A stretch of DNA of 64,000 bases, taken from contig NC_065542.1 in NCBI RefSeq assembly GCF_932294415.1, positions 51,573,406 through 51,637,405 of the forward strand. Reading direction: 5' to 3'. The position numbers and the translations under genes were made by a program. Below the pieces are notes generated by a model. It was not told the origin of the DNA. It worked only from the letters and a program-made list of their open reading frames with translations, and did no database searches. Positions 35,094 to 46,694 of the stretch are shown here, one piece after another (the stretch's first letter is position 1; each line of letters begins with the position of its first letter). The DNA is from Quercus robur. Its lineage: Eukaryota > Streptophyta > Magnoliopsida > Fagales > Fagaceae.

Positions 35094-36248
35094 TGGGGAG
35101 ATAACACTTATAGAGGAATTAAGAATTTGGCTGCAAAGTGAGTATCAAAACCAATTTTTTGTGAGTTTACATAATTTTGTCCTATTTTTGTAATCAAAGT
35201 TCTTGGCATTTCCGACCTTTGTTTGGCTCAAGTGAAGTACCATTGGAAAGATTGCAATGTTTACTTTCTAAAGATGCTTACTTTATGGCTCCTATGTTCA
35301 TATTTGGTAAATTTGATGCCTTGAAAGGCAGTGAGAAATTCAATTTTAAGCACAAAAATCTCATTTTGGTATTTTATCAAATTCTTTAATTTTTAAGGGA
35401 ATTTAAGGCAATCAAGAATAGCAAATTGAAATTCACAATGAGACATTTTCGACAACTCCTTATTTGGGTCAAACCAAGGTTGTTTAGTTTTAATTCAATC
35501 GAGTTTAAATTAGAATAAAGTTTTATTACACTGGTCTAAAAAATGACCAAGTGTTGGACACTTTTTTCTTATTTTTTGCGGTATCTTGCTCATTTTAAAT
35601 TTGACATGGCCCCATTACTTGTCATTTTGAAGGGAATTCAATTACTTACAATATGGGTTCAAATTCATCCCGATCAAACAGTTGGATATTTGGTCAAATT
35701 AAGGTCAAACTTGTCATTTATAGGAAAAGTGATTGGAAAATATTTAATTTTGATGCGAAATGATGAATTTTGGTGGTGGAGTGAATTTTTGACTTCTTTT
35801 GACCATCAGTCAACTCAATCAAAGTTTGATTATCAAATAGTATTTTAGTTATTTTGAATCTTGACACACAAAATTGGTACATTCGACATCTCATTATGAC
35901 AAATTACATTGAATTTAGCACTCATTCAATCCTGGGATCATAATTATAATTTTTGCAATTTTTTGACTTAAATTGAAATTTTGACATGCGAGGTGAGGGT
36001 GAACAAAAATATTATGTCAACACGTTCTCCACAGCTAATCAATCCAATCTCTCCTAAAGTCATTCTTCAAGCTTTCTCAAGGCTTCATTTGTGGCTTATT
36101 CAAGGCATTTTCGTGGCTTCTTCAATTTCGTCTTCAAGACATTCTTCACGGCATTTTCACGGGACATTCTCTAGCTTAAACCAAACTTAAAGCTCCATCC
36201 AACTTCCACCTTGAGTTTGAAGGGGGGTGGGGGTGGGGTAATTGGAGA
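35036..36248. other. Intergenic with (TA)n(TG)n microsatellite
   Basis: A (TA)n tract at about 35049-35075 followed by (TG)n to 35093. The rest (35100-36200) is AT-rich without a supported gene. A purine-rich tract, aaggggggtgggggtgggg at 36220-36238, has the look of a polypurine tract preceding the LTR at 36249. Confidence 0.5.
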
Positions 36249-36493
36249 TGTTCAAGCCCTAATATTCTAGGCCCAAGTCTTGTACTTGTATTGCAAGTCT
36301 GTTAACTAGGGTTTAGCTTGTTATAAATACCCCTAATAGGTTTATTGTAACTTAGGATTTATACTTTACTCATACATCAAGATGTAGTTTTCAAGGGGTT
36401 TTCTTTTGTGGACATAGGTCATCAAGTTGAATCACATAATGTGTTATTTCTTTTATGCTTCCACTTTCGCACTCACCTCCGATTTATTTAACA
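36249..36493 (+). mobile_element. LTR fragment (TGTT...AACA, 245 bp)
   Basis: Starts TGTTCAAGCCC, has TTATAAATACCCC as TATA box, and ends GATTTATTTAACA. It is followed by TAGCATCAAAGC, a degraded primer-binding-site motif, and preceded by a G-rich polypurine-like tract. A 24-bp piece of it (36429-36452) recurs inverted at 36557-36580. Confidence 0.58.
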
Positions 36494-36783
36494 TAGCATC
36501 AAAGCATCTTTGACTTCATTCAAAAAAAAAAAAAAAAAAAAAAAGACGAAAAGAAAAAGAAATAACACATTATGTGATTCATCAAAATAATTTCATATGA
36601 AGAAACAACAATATCACTCAAACACAAAATATTTATTATTAAAATAAATTCCTTTATTATATAGGTAAATTAGCCCAAGTCGAGTAAAGGTATCTCAATG
36701 CTACTTAATCATAGATTAAAAAAGGGAAAGCTATGATTTTATAAACTTACTTTTCTTAATTGGTTTGTTTATGAAAAAAAAAA

Positions 36784-37520
36784 TGGTGTGTGTGGGGTAC
36801 AGAAATTGAATAGGGTAGTATTGTCATGTGTCGTACCGAGGCCAAGAAGGCCAATGTAGTTATGAGGAGACCATACCCTCGGACGGTAGGGTCGGAGGGG
36901 CAAGACATGGCCATGTCAATGACACATTAATAGAAGAGGTTACACTATAGAAAAAGAGTTTCAGAGAGGAGGTTAGCTCTGATGTGACTGAAGAGATGGT
37001 AACTGCCACCCTATTTAATGCATCCCACCAAACCTCCTAACCGCATTTATGTGGAAAAGACCCCTAAACAGTACTGTTTTAATTGCCGTAACTCACAGAA
37101 AATTTGGGAGGGCGTTTGATGGAACAAGCACTCGAGTAGTGGCTTGCATGATCAACAAATTGAGGGCCAAGATCAGCTAAAAGGGGCTATATAATGTAAG
37201 AAATCCTTTAGAGAGGGGGGATGGGAAAATCGATAGAAAAAATACTGTAACACAAATAATTGAAATTGTAATAAAGTCCTAGACTAATATATTCAAGAAT
37301 TACTCTCCTTGGACTTTGTCGAGGAAGAATTTCCTTGCCGAAGGCTTTTTTTTTTTTTTTTTTTTTTTTTCTTGCCCTCTTACCATCCTTGATCCATTGT
37401 AAGCAAGGTCCAATCCATTGAAGCCTAGTTTTCAGTCCACTTTCTAAAAATTCATTGTGTTGGGCTCTTTGAGCCTGAGTCCTTCTACCTTTTGGGCTAA
37501 AGAACCAAAACTTGCCCTTA
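36784..37520 (+). mobile_element. Probable gypsy-type LTR
   Basis: Starts near TGTGTGTGGGGTAC and contains ctatataatgtaag (TATA region near 37187), gtaataaagtcctag, and a ttggactttgtcgaggaag segment that I associate with LTR 3' regions in some trees. It ends near acttgcccttaca. Candidate flanks aatgg/aatgt differ by one base. No internal coding region follows. It includes a T-run at 37347-37370. Confidence 0.5.
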
Positions 37521-37730
37521 CAATGTGTATGGGTCAAGTTGGAGAGGTTTTTCAATCCAAGCTAAGTTTGTTGAGTAAATAAATTTCCAACCCAACCCAT
37601 CACATTTGTAAAAACCAACATAACCTAACCCAAATGGATTGAGTCGATGGGTTGTGTTTACATTTTTTTTTTTTTTTTTGAGAACCCAGATCAAGGACCT
37701 GGACAATTTATTGAAATAAAACTAACAAAA

Positions 37731-37991
37731 TCAATGAACGTCAAAACTAACTAAGGGGGCAATGTCTGCTGGCACATCATGAAGCCAAACCTGATCCCCA
37801 ACTAACTGCTTAGCTTTTTTAGCCAAAGCATCAGCTACCGAGTTACAACCTCGATTAACAAAAATAAATTCTACGAACTGAAAAACTGAAGAAAGCATAC
37901 GTATATCATCCAAAGTATTGCCAAAAGAAGCAAATGCACCCGCGCCGTGTAGGAGGGCGTTAATGATAACTGCTGAATCGCCTTCAAACAC
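37731..37991 (-). pseudogene. L1 RNase H C-terminal part
   Basis: In the same frame as 38022-41147, ten codons after the TAG. It contains FEGDSAVI (catalytic Asp) and GCNSVADALAKKA (the final Asp/Ala-Lys motif) and ends SFDVH. A single nonsense change separates it from the main frame. Confidence 0.88.
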
Positions 37992-38021
37992 AACTCTGGT
38001 AATACCCAGTTCCAGTGCAAA

Positions 38022-41000
38022 CTAGACAGCCTTCAAACATGCTAAGGCTTCAAGATCAGCCACCGAATGGGCCATAGGAATGGACGAGGACAGAGCACCT
38101 TCAACTTCACCTGCATTGTTGCGGATAACGACACCAATGCCCGCCTTACTTGGTCGACGAAACACCGCTGCATCGAAATTTATTTTTAAACAATGATGAT
38201 TCGGAGGACGCCACTGCTGACTGGGAGGAAGACGAATTGGAATTGGCTCTTCTATCTGGGCTTGCAAAAATTCCTGCAAGTAGTTTCCTGCTCTGTTGCA
38301 TATGCTATCCACAGGCAATGAGGGCCGTCCAAAATGGACAGCATTCCTTCTATTCCAGAGGAACCACGCACTGGTCACGAAGATCTCAGCTCTGAATTCT
38401 TCTCCACAGGACAGGAATCCAGCTAGAAGTTCGCTAAAGGATGCAGGCTGTGGCGGTGCAGTTTGACGGATCCACTCCAAGGCCGCCCAAGCTCCTTTGA
38501 TGGTTTCGCAGCACCATATTGCATGGAGAGAGTCTTCAGGATAGTTTTGGCACTGGGCACAGATCGGACTAGGCACAATGCTGCGTCGGTGAAGATTGAC
38601 CAGTGTAGGCAGAGCATTGTTGCAAATTCTCCACGCAAAATGCCTTATTTTGTTGGGTACCCGAAGCTGCCAGATACCTTTCCAGAATTTTTTCTGGCTG
38701 TCCGGATTAGATGCACCTGCACTAGTAGAGATATCACAAGAAACCAGTAGCTTATAAGCACTACAGGAAGTAAACATACCAGATGGTGTGTGTGCCCAAG
38801 TAATGCGATCATCGGGGCGTCGAGAGCTCAATGGAATGCCCAAGATCATGTCGGCTTCATGGGGTAGAAATAGTTGCTGCACAACCTCTGTTTTCCAGGC
38901 TACTCTTTCTGGATCAATCAAGGAACTCACTTTCACTTCCGGGGCCATAGAAGGAAGGGGAGAAATGACTGTACCGTGAACACGTCCAGGCAGCCACCTA
39001 TCCTCCTTAATACGCACTGCCTCCCCTGTCCCAATACGCCAAACCATACCTTTTCGAATTACATCTCTAGCACCAATAATACTTTTCCATGCATAGGAAC
39101 CGGAACTTGACTCTTTTGCATCTAAAATGGAGCAATCCGGGAAGAACCGTGCCTTAAAAACACGATGACAAAGAGAATCAGTATTATGGATCATTCTCCA
39201 GACTTGTTTAGCCAATAAGGCATCATTAAATTTTTCAATCTCTCTAAATCCCAGCCCACCTACTTCTTTGGCTTCACATAATCGTTCCCATTTTACCCAG
39301 TGGGTTTTCCGATGCTCTACACTATATCCCCACCAAAATTTGCGGATCACGCTTTCCAGGTCCCTTACAAGGCCCTTCGGAAGTTTAAAGCAACACATGG
39401 TGTAAGTCGGGATCGCCTGAATTACTGACTTAATCAGCACTTCCCTGCCCGCCTGAGACAATAATTTTTCTTTCCACCCCTGAAGCTTTTTCCATACCCT
39501 TTCTTTGATGTAGATGAAACTTTGTTTTTTTGCCCTACCAACCAAAGCCGGCAAACCCAAATATTTCTCAAATTGACGGATAGAAGGGACACCCAAAATC
39601 TGCTGAATCCGAACTTGGACCTCAGAAGGAGTATTGGAACTAAAAAATAAATTAGTTTTCTCCCGGTTAATTTTTTGCCCTGACCCTCTCTCATAAACAG
39701 CCAGAATATCAAGAATCTTTTGGCACTCAGCTTCTTTAGCACTACAAAACAGCATGCTATCATCTGCAAAGAACAAATGAGAGATTTTTGGACCATTCCT
39801 ACAGATGGCCACACCCCTGATATGCCCCTCCATTTCAGCTTTATGCAACAGACTTTGTAAACCCATGGCACACATCAGGAAAAGATAGGGGGATAGAGGA
39901 TCTCCTTGACGTAGACCACGACTAGGTTTGATATTACCAACAGGCTGACCATTCACCAGAACTGAATAGGTCACAGTGCTAATGCAAGACATAATGAGAG
40001 ACACAAACCTCTCCCCCAGCCCAAGATGCCGCATAGCCCGCTCCAAAAATTCCCATTCTACCCTGTCATAAGCCTTACTCATATCAAGTTTCAAAGCCAT
40101 CTGACCTACCTTCCCAATGGTTTTCCTCTTAAGATAGTGAAGAGTTTCAAAGGCCACAAGAACGTTATCTGAAATAAGTCTACCTGATAAAAATGCATTC
40201 TGAGTTTTCGGAATAGCACAGGCAAGGAATTTTTTCAAACGATTGACCAAAACCTTAGAAATCAGTTTATAAACCACATTACACAAACTGATAGGGCGAA
40301 AATCTGCCACTTTCTTAGGGTGTTTTACTTTTGGGATTAAAGCAATAAAAGTGGAGTTTAACGACTCAGGGACTACACCAGAATTAAGAGCATTAAGCAC
40401 CACAGAAGTAACATCTCTACCCACAATGTGCCAAAAAGATTTATAAAAGATAGGGGACATACCATCAGGTCCAGGGGCGGTAAGAGGGGCCATTTGATCA
40501 AGAGCAAGCTTAACCTCACTAGCTTGGAAGTCACGGCCTAGCAACCCTGCATCCTCCTCAGATATGGCCGAGTGAACACCACCCAAAATTTCCTCAAATC
40601 CTGAAGGATTGGATGTAGTAAAGATGTCCCTGAAATAATCCTCAATGATGCCTCCCATTCGGCCCTCATCCTCTCTCCACACCCCATCATTATCCTCCAA
40701 ACCTGTGATAAAATTTCTCTGATTCCTCTGATTAGTCCGACAATGGAAAAAACGAGAATTGCTATCACCTTCCTTGAGCCAAGCATTCCGAGACCGCTGC
40801 TTCCACATGCATTCTTCCCTATTTTTCAGCCTTTGTATTTCTTCCCTCAACATGTAGATTCTCCTAGGGTTAGTTCGATAACTCCCACCTTCTTCTGCCT
40901 CCTGCAATTCTTTAAGTTTCTTTTTTAAAGAGTTACGGACATGCCCAAAACAATTTTTGTTCCACACCTTCAAATTATTTTGGCAAGCCGCAATCTTTTT

Positions 41001-41147
41001 TTGGAATACCCAGACCGATTCAGACACAGCATGTTCACCCCAAGCATCTTTAATCACCGATTCACATGATAGGTCTTTTAACCACATAGCTTCAAAACGG
41101 AACGGTTTGCCCCTTCTATAAAATCGCTTATACTCAGAATCTGGCAA
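38022..41147 (-). pseudogene. L1 RT, zf-RVT and start of RNase H
   Basis: 1041 open residues. [75 protein letters not shown] and LFFADDSMLF (the catalytic aspartates). zf-RVT: FAWRICNNALPTLVNL, CAQCQNYPEDSLHAIWC. RNase H begins LKINFDAAVF with its first aspartate intact and stops at CLKAV, where TAG replaces an expected CAG codon. Confidence 0.93.
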
Positions 41148-41731
41148 AGCAACAAAGGCTTATGATCAGAATGGAAAGCAACTAGATGATGAATACGGGT
41201 AGTGGGGAACTGTAAAATCCAATCAATGGTAGCAACCCCTCTGTCCAGCCGAATCCAGGTATTTTGATCACCTGGCCTACGATTACACCAAGTGAAAGGG
41301 TATCCATTGAAGCCAAGGTCTTTCAGTCTACAGTAGTCTAAGGCATCCCTAAAACTCTGCATTTGTCTCTCTGGCCTATCCAACCATCCCAATTTCTCAT
41401 CAGCAAACAAAATCTCATTGAAATCCCCCATACAAACCCAAGGCAAAGTTGAACGGCGGCTCAACTCTCGAAGTAAAGACCAGGAGTTTTCCCGGCTGGC
41501 AGTCTCAGGATCTCCATAGAAACCTGTGAAACGCCAGGCGTCATCCGCTCCATGGTTAATAAAAGCATCAATGTGGCGATTTGAAAAAGATTGAACATCC
41601 ACAACAAGCTCAGATTTCCAATACAATGCAAGACCACCACCTGAATTAATACGAGGAACAATGAAAAGATTAGTAAATTGAATTCGTCTACCAACCCTTT
41701 CCAAAATAGGTTTATCAACTTTGGTTTCCAT
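41078..41731 (-). pseudogene. L1 endonuclease (EEP) C-terminal part
   Basis: Opens in the METKV segment of the exonuclease-endonuclease-phosphatase fold and continues to GFYGDPETASRENSW, CMGDFNEILFADEKLG, FTWCNRRPGDQNTWIRLDRG and FHSDHKPLLL, which include the GDFN, R.D and SDH catalytic signatures. The N-terminal third is lost by 5' truncation. It runs out of frame into the RT part near 41140. Confidence 0.9.
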
Positions 41732-42158
41732 TAAGAATTCGTTTACATATTTTATTTCTTATAAAAAGTTGAACTTTCATTTTAATTAATTATTTTCAAA
41801 TAAATGATTACAATCCACGTAATACTATTTTTTTTTATAAGTTAAGATCCACATAATATAACTAAATTATATTAAAAGTTTCAAATTCATCTAAACTAAT
41901 TCTTAAAAAATACCAAATTAAATTAAACTAAAAATTAAAATAATGACAAAAAAGTAAACTTATATATAATATATATTTGTGTATGTGTCGGGTTGGGTGT
42001 TGAACAAACTATTAACTCAAACTTAACCCAATTTAAAGCTCAAAATATAATTTCAATCCAACAAAGCTCATCAACCCCCGAAAACCAACCTGAGACATCG
42101 GGTTGTGTAGTGATTGGTTAGTACTTTTATCTAGTTGGTGGATTTGATACACACCTTC

Positions 42159-42565
42159 TACAATCCTATCAAAAAAATGGCCATACACCATTGTTTGGTA
42201 AAATATTTAGCAATATACTACTGTTTACAAAATATTTAGCAATCTACCATATTTTTGAAACTCAATTTTGTGAAACTCGAGTTTGTCGTGTAACTCAAGT
42301 TCTGGAAATTCGAGTTCTTTGAAAAAATAGTCTTCAAATTTGCCATGCTATTTTTTATGGAACTCAAGTTTCATAAAAAATTTTCCATAAAACTCAGGTT
42401 TGTGAAACTCAAATTACACAACAAACTCCAATTAAAAAAAAAAGTAATATATTTCTATTTATTTCACAAATAATGATAGATACTTATATATTTCTCCAAA
42501 GAAGTTACTTGGCCATTTCGGCCTTAAAAAAATAATAACAATAAATAAACCGGCTCTTTTCACCA
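42159..42565. repeat. Repeat with aactcgagttt-type words
   Basis: A tandem-like start (aaaatatttagcaatatacca / aaaatatttagcaatctacca, 42202-42250) is followed by about eight variants of aaactc(g/a)a(g/a)tt in both orientations between 42255 and 42430. Unknown repeat, no frame. Confidence 0.5.
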
Positions 42566-42580
42566 ATTTTTTATCCTATC

Positions 42581-42766
42581 TTTTTTTTTTTTTTTTTTTT
42601 GGTTTCCCAACCGGTATCCGAACCCACTGGGCCGACTAATCCGGTTTCGAAACGGGTCCCGGGGTTAAGGTTTTAAACTCCTCCCAACGGGCTTGCGGGG
42701 GATCGAACCGTAGTTCTCCCTACCAAGTCTAGCCCCTGGCACCACTAGACCAAGACACCGTTGGTT
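42581..42766 (-). mobile_element. tRNA-derived SINE, 186 bp, 15-bp TSD
   Basis: On the minus strand: A box TTGGTCTAGTGGTGCC (42738-42753), B box GGTTCGATCCC (42699-42709), a GC-rich body, and a terminal A run of about 20 (42581-42600 on the plus strand). Perfect 15-bp target duplications ATTTTTTATCCTATC at 42566-42580 and 42767-42781. The promoter boxes are close to consensus and the duplication is perfect, so it is fairly young. Confidence 0.93.
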
Positions 42767-42781
42767 ATTTTTTATCCTATC

Positions 42782-43382
42782 GGCATATACAACAGTTTGG
42801 CAAATACAAAACCGGCGTCCTGAAAGCTTTTTTTTCTCCTCTGTAATACATACAACTCTCCCTGTTTTCCATCTCCATCATCATGCTCACTCACTTTCAT
42901 CTCTAACAAAACTCCCAAGCCTCTTAGTCTCTCTCTCTCTCTCTCTCTCTCTTTCTCACTCAGTCACGGTGAGTTTTCCTCTCTTAACTTTTTGCGTTCC
43001 AGTAATTTACTTCTTTAAATTTTTGCGTGATTATTTCTATTTGAACCCATTTTATTACCATTTTGTTCAATAAATAATTTATTTCTGTTTAAATTTTGAG
43101 TCCTTTGCAGTTAGGGTTTGAAGAGTATCTTGTTCTTGTTGTTTAGAACTAAACAAAGCAAAGTATTTCAATAAAAATGATATGTAGTTTTATTTATTTT
43201 TTAAATTAATTGTTCACTATATGTTTGATTTTGCACTCAAAAACATAAATTGAATGCTATTGAGTTCATGTTTATGCTTGGCAATGCCTATAATGTTAAA
43301 AAAAAAAAATATATATATATATATATATTATTCTGATTCTGGGTTTTTATTTTTTTATTTTTTATTTATTTTTTAAGTTGTG
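42782..43382 (+). promoter_or_regulatory. DOT2 pseudogene promoter and 5' leader
   Basis: Contains a (CT)n tract at 42930-42951 followed by CACG|GTGAGT, which looks like a 5' UTR exon end, then an intron reaching to just before the ATG at 43383. A (TA)n run lies at 43310-43328. Structure inferred from splice-like signals only. Confidence 0.45.
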
Positions 43383-45995
43383 ATGGACATGGAATGGTCT
43401 GAGTCGAAGGATGAATACCAGGAAGATAGGGATGTTGACTCTTCTCCAATGAGAGAACATTGGGATGAGTTGGAACAGAATGGGACTGATAAGTTGAGTA
43501 AGCACCAGAGCAAGGATAGGAAGAAGGGTAGTCGAGGGGAAGATAAAGAACATAGGAGTAAAGACCGGGAACGGTCGAAGAGAAGTAGTTATGATGTTTT
43601 AAAGGAAAGGGAGAAAGAAAGCGGTGGCAGGGATAGGAGGAAAGAAGATAGAGATGAGAGAGAGAAGGATAGGAGTAAGGATAGTAAGGTGAGGGAGAAA
43701 GAATATGATTGGGAAAAATATAGAGAGAGAGTGTGATAGGGATAAAGATAGAAAAGATTGAGGGAAAGACCGTGAGAGGGAGAGGGAGAGAGATGCAGAG
43801 AAGGATAGTGATCGAGGATGGGACAAGGAGAGGACAAAGGAGAAGAATAGAGATAGGGATAGAGATAAAGTAAGAACAAAGGAAAGGGAAAAGGAAAGAG
43901 AAAAACATAAGGATCAGAATAGGGAGAAGGAGCGGGAGGCAGATCAAGATAAAGAGAGGTTGAGAGATAGAGTGAGCAGGAAAACTCCGGAGGAAGATGA
44001 TTGGAGCAAGAATGATAATTCTAAGCTGGACTATGAAGATAATAGGGATAGGGATGCTTCCAAGCAAGGGAGGTTATCTCATCATGCAGAGATTGAAGAA
44101 AATAATCGGGGGTCATTAGGTGGAGCACACTTGTCAGCGTCAGAACTGGAGGAGCGCATCTTGAAGTAAGTAAATCTTTATTTATGCCTTCTTTGTTGCA
44201 TGTTGACACATCAAATCAAACAATTGGTGTTTAAAATTTTTACTCTTGCAATTCCTACCCTTGGATTTTGTGTCTAAACTAGCTGAATGATGATTAGTTT
44301 GTAAACTGATTTACATTTGCATTGTATTTATCTCTTTCCTAGGTTTTTTGCATTCTACTTTGGTGGTGAACTGAGAAAATCCATTTTGTGTAATGTGAAT
44401 ATGTTAACCTTTTTGCTCAGGAAGAGAGAAGAGAGATTGAACAAAAATTCTGAAGGTGTTTCTGAGGTTTTGTCATGGCTTAGTCGGAATCGCAAGCTTG
44501 AGGAGAAAAGGAATGCTGAAAAGAAAAAAGCGTTGCAGCTCTCAAAAATTTTTGAGGAACAGGTTTTGTTTCAATAGTGTTTCTTTGTATTCTTTTTCAC
44601 AATACTATTGATTTCATGTGGGATCTTTTATTTATCTCATGGTGTGAATTTTCTCAGGACAACGTAGGTCAAGGAGACAGTGAAGATGAGGAACCAAGCC
44701 AGGGTACTGCTCGTAAGGGTTCTTACTCCTTTTGATTTGTCTTATAAAATCAAATTGATGTTATGCCACATGATTTTGGGTCAGTCCATTCTGAAACATA
44801 TTGAATTTTGAGTGCTTGGATCGGACTGATTCAAATACTGAACTCATTCAAGTTCTATTGAGGAGTCATGAAATTTCCTGCGTGCATGCGAGGACTGTAG
44901 TTAATTATTCTTTTGAGTTTGCACCTGTTCATAATTTATGCCCCACTAGTGTGTTCTTCTGGAACCTGATCTGTAAGCCAATGGTTTTGTGTGATGGATT
45001 CCTTCATCACTGATCAATACTGATATGATTTTTATTTTGAATACTTTATAGATAATCTGGCTGGAGTTAAAGTTCTTCATGGCATTGACAAAGTAGTGGA
45101 AGGTGGTGCAGTTGTTTTAACGTTAAAAGATCAGAATATACTTGCAGATGGTGGCATCAATGAAGGTAAACTATTTGGTGTTACTTATCGTTTTTCAGGG
45201 CCCTTCTAAGATGAGTTGACACATGTATATAACAAGGGTTTTTGGTCTGGTGTGACAGAGATTGATATGCTTGAGAATGTTGAACTTGGAGAACAAAAGC
45301 AGTGAGATGAGGCTTACAAGGCTGCAAAGAAGAAAACAGGGATCTATGATGATAAGTAAGATGGAAACTTCTATAATTTGTTATTATCTCATAATTATAC
45401 CATAAGTATATGAAAAAATGATTTAACATATCATGCATCCTGATGCTTTAGGTTTAATGATGATCCCAGTGCAGAGAAGAAAATTCTGCCACAGTATGAT
45501 GACCCCACTGCAGATGAGGTTTGATTTTTGGTTTTGTCCATTCACTGTATTTTAAATTTTAGTCTGACCCATTGCTTTTCCTTTTTTATTCAGTTTATTA
45601 CAAGGAATGTTGTGCATGGGGATTGATCATGGAACTTTGTACTTATTCATTCTTCTTTACAGGGGTTAGCTCTGGATGAAAGAGGATGTTTCTCCGGCGA
45701 AGCAGAGAAAAAACTCCAAGAGGTAATTCTTATTAAACCCGGAAGATAAAGGAGAAGATTGGTTGTGTTTGAAAATGAGGAACTCTTTGCATACTGTGCA
45801 GTAATGGCATTATTCTTTTTTTGGTGACTTCCTATTTATGCAAGTTGTAGTCCCATTCTTCCTATTTTCTGTTCTGTTATTGTACTGAATTTGCAGTGTT
45901 AGGATTTCCCATGTATAATGAGTTTATGCTTCTTTTGGTTTTAGAATTCATTTTAATTACTTCACTAGTTTTTTTCCCCTTACTTATAAACGTTT

Positions 45996-46013
45996 CCCCC
46001 CCCCCCCCCCCCC
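45996..46013. repeat. C18 homopolymer
   Basis: Eighteen C residues 12 bases before the exon 8 acceptor of the DOT2 pseudogene, in place of an ordinary polypyrimidine tract. Confidence 0.9.
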
Positions 46014-46694
46014 TCTAATTGCCAGCTGCGTAAAAGGTTAGAGGGCACTTCCACAAAACAATCACTTTGAAGATCTCAATGCAATTGGGAAGATCACATC
46101 AGATTACTATACTCAAGAAGAAATGCTTCAATTTAAAAAGCCCAAGAAAAAGAAATCCTTGAGGAAGAAAGAGAAGCTGGATTTGGATGCGCTTGAAGCA
46201 GAAGCTCTCTCTTCAGGACTGGGAGTTGGGGATCTTGGCTCTCGGAATGATGCAAGGAGACAAGCCATCAGAGAGGAGCAAGAAAGAGCTGAGGCTGAAT
46301 TGAGAAACAATGCATACCAGTCAGCTTATGCTAAAGCCGATGAGGCATCAAAATCATTGTGGATGGAACAAACTCTTCCTGTTAAATTGGAGGAAGATGA
46401 AAATCCTGTTTTTGCTGATGACAATGATGATCTTTATAAATCCTTAGAAAGAACAAGGAAATTAGCTCTTAAAAAGCAAGAGGAGGCGGCATCTGGTCCT
46501 CAAGCAGTTGCACTTCTTGCCACTACTGCCCACAGCAGTCAAACTACAGAAGATCAAAACCCCACAACTGGAGAGTCGCAAGAAAAAGGGTTGTCTTTAC
46601 AGAGATGGAGGAGTTTGTCTGAGGTCTCCAGCTTGATGAAGGTATTTTTCTTTTATGTTTGTTCATGTGTTTGAATAAAATTGAAACTTGAGCT

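Larger units (their letters stand above)
37664..41740 (-). mobile_element. L1 LINE, 4.1 kb, 5'-truncated in the endonuclease, nearly open ORF2
   Basis: An 8-bp duplication GTTTACAT at 37656-37663 and 41741-41748 and an A-tail (T run at 37664-37679 on the plus strand) define it. Order on the minus strand: partial APE-type endonuclease, RT, zf-RVT, RNase H. ORF2 is broken only by one frameshift near 41140 and one TAG near 38022, making this the best preserved LINE in the window. Confidence 0.92.
37523..42158. mobile_element. GGGTTGGG-type non-autonomous element A, split by an L1
   Basis: Left part 37523-37655 (tgtgtatgggtcaagttgg; ccaacccaaccc) and right part 41749-42158 (gtcgggttgggtg ... gatacacacc) flank the L1. 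The right part matches element B at 55240-55600 over several hundred bases. The ends look like inverted TGTGTATC-type termini. The exact ends and target duplication are not resolved. Confidence 0.5.

Noticed and set aside
35177-36190. Several 70-100-aa plus-strand frames
   Set aside because: No known domains and no consistent codon bias; likely non-coding retroelement or intergenic sequence.
43366-44067. Long minus-strand frame opposite DOT2 exon 1
   Set aside because: It is the mirror of the low-complexity RD/KE-coding repeat: the complement of GA-rich codons stays open by composition and gives an S/P/L/I-rich nonsense protein.
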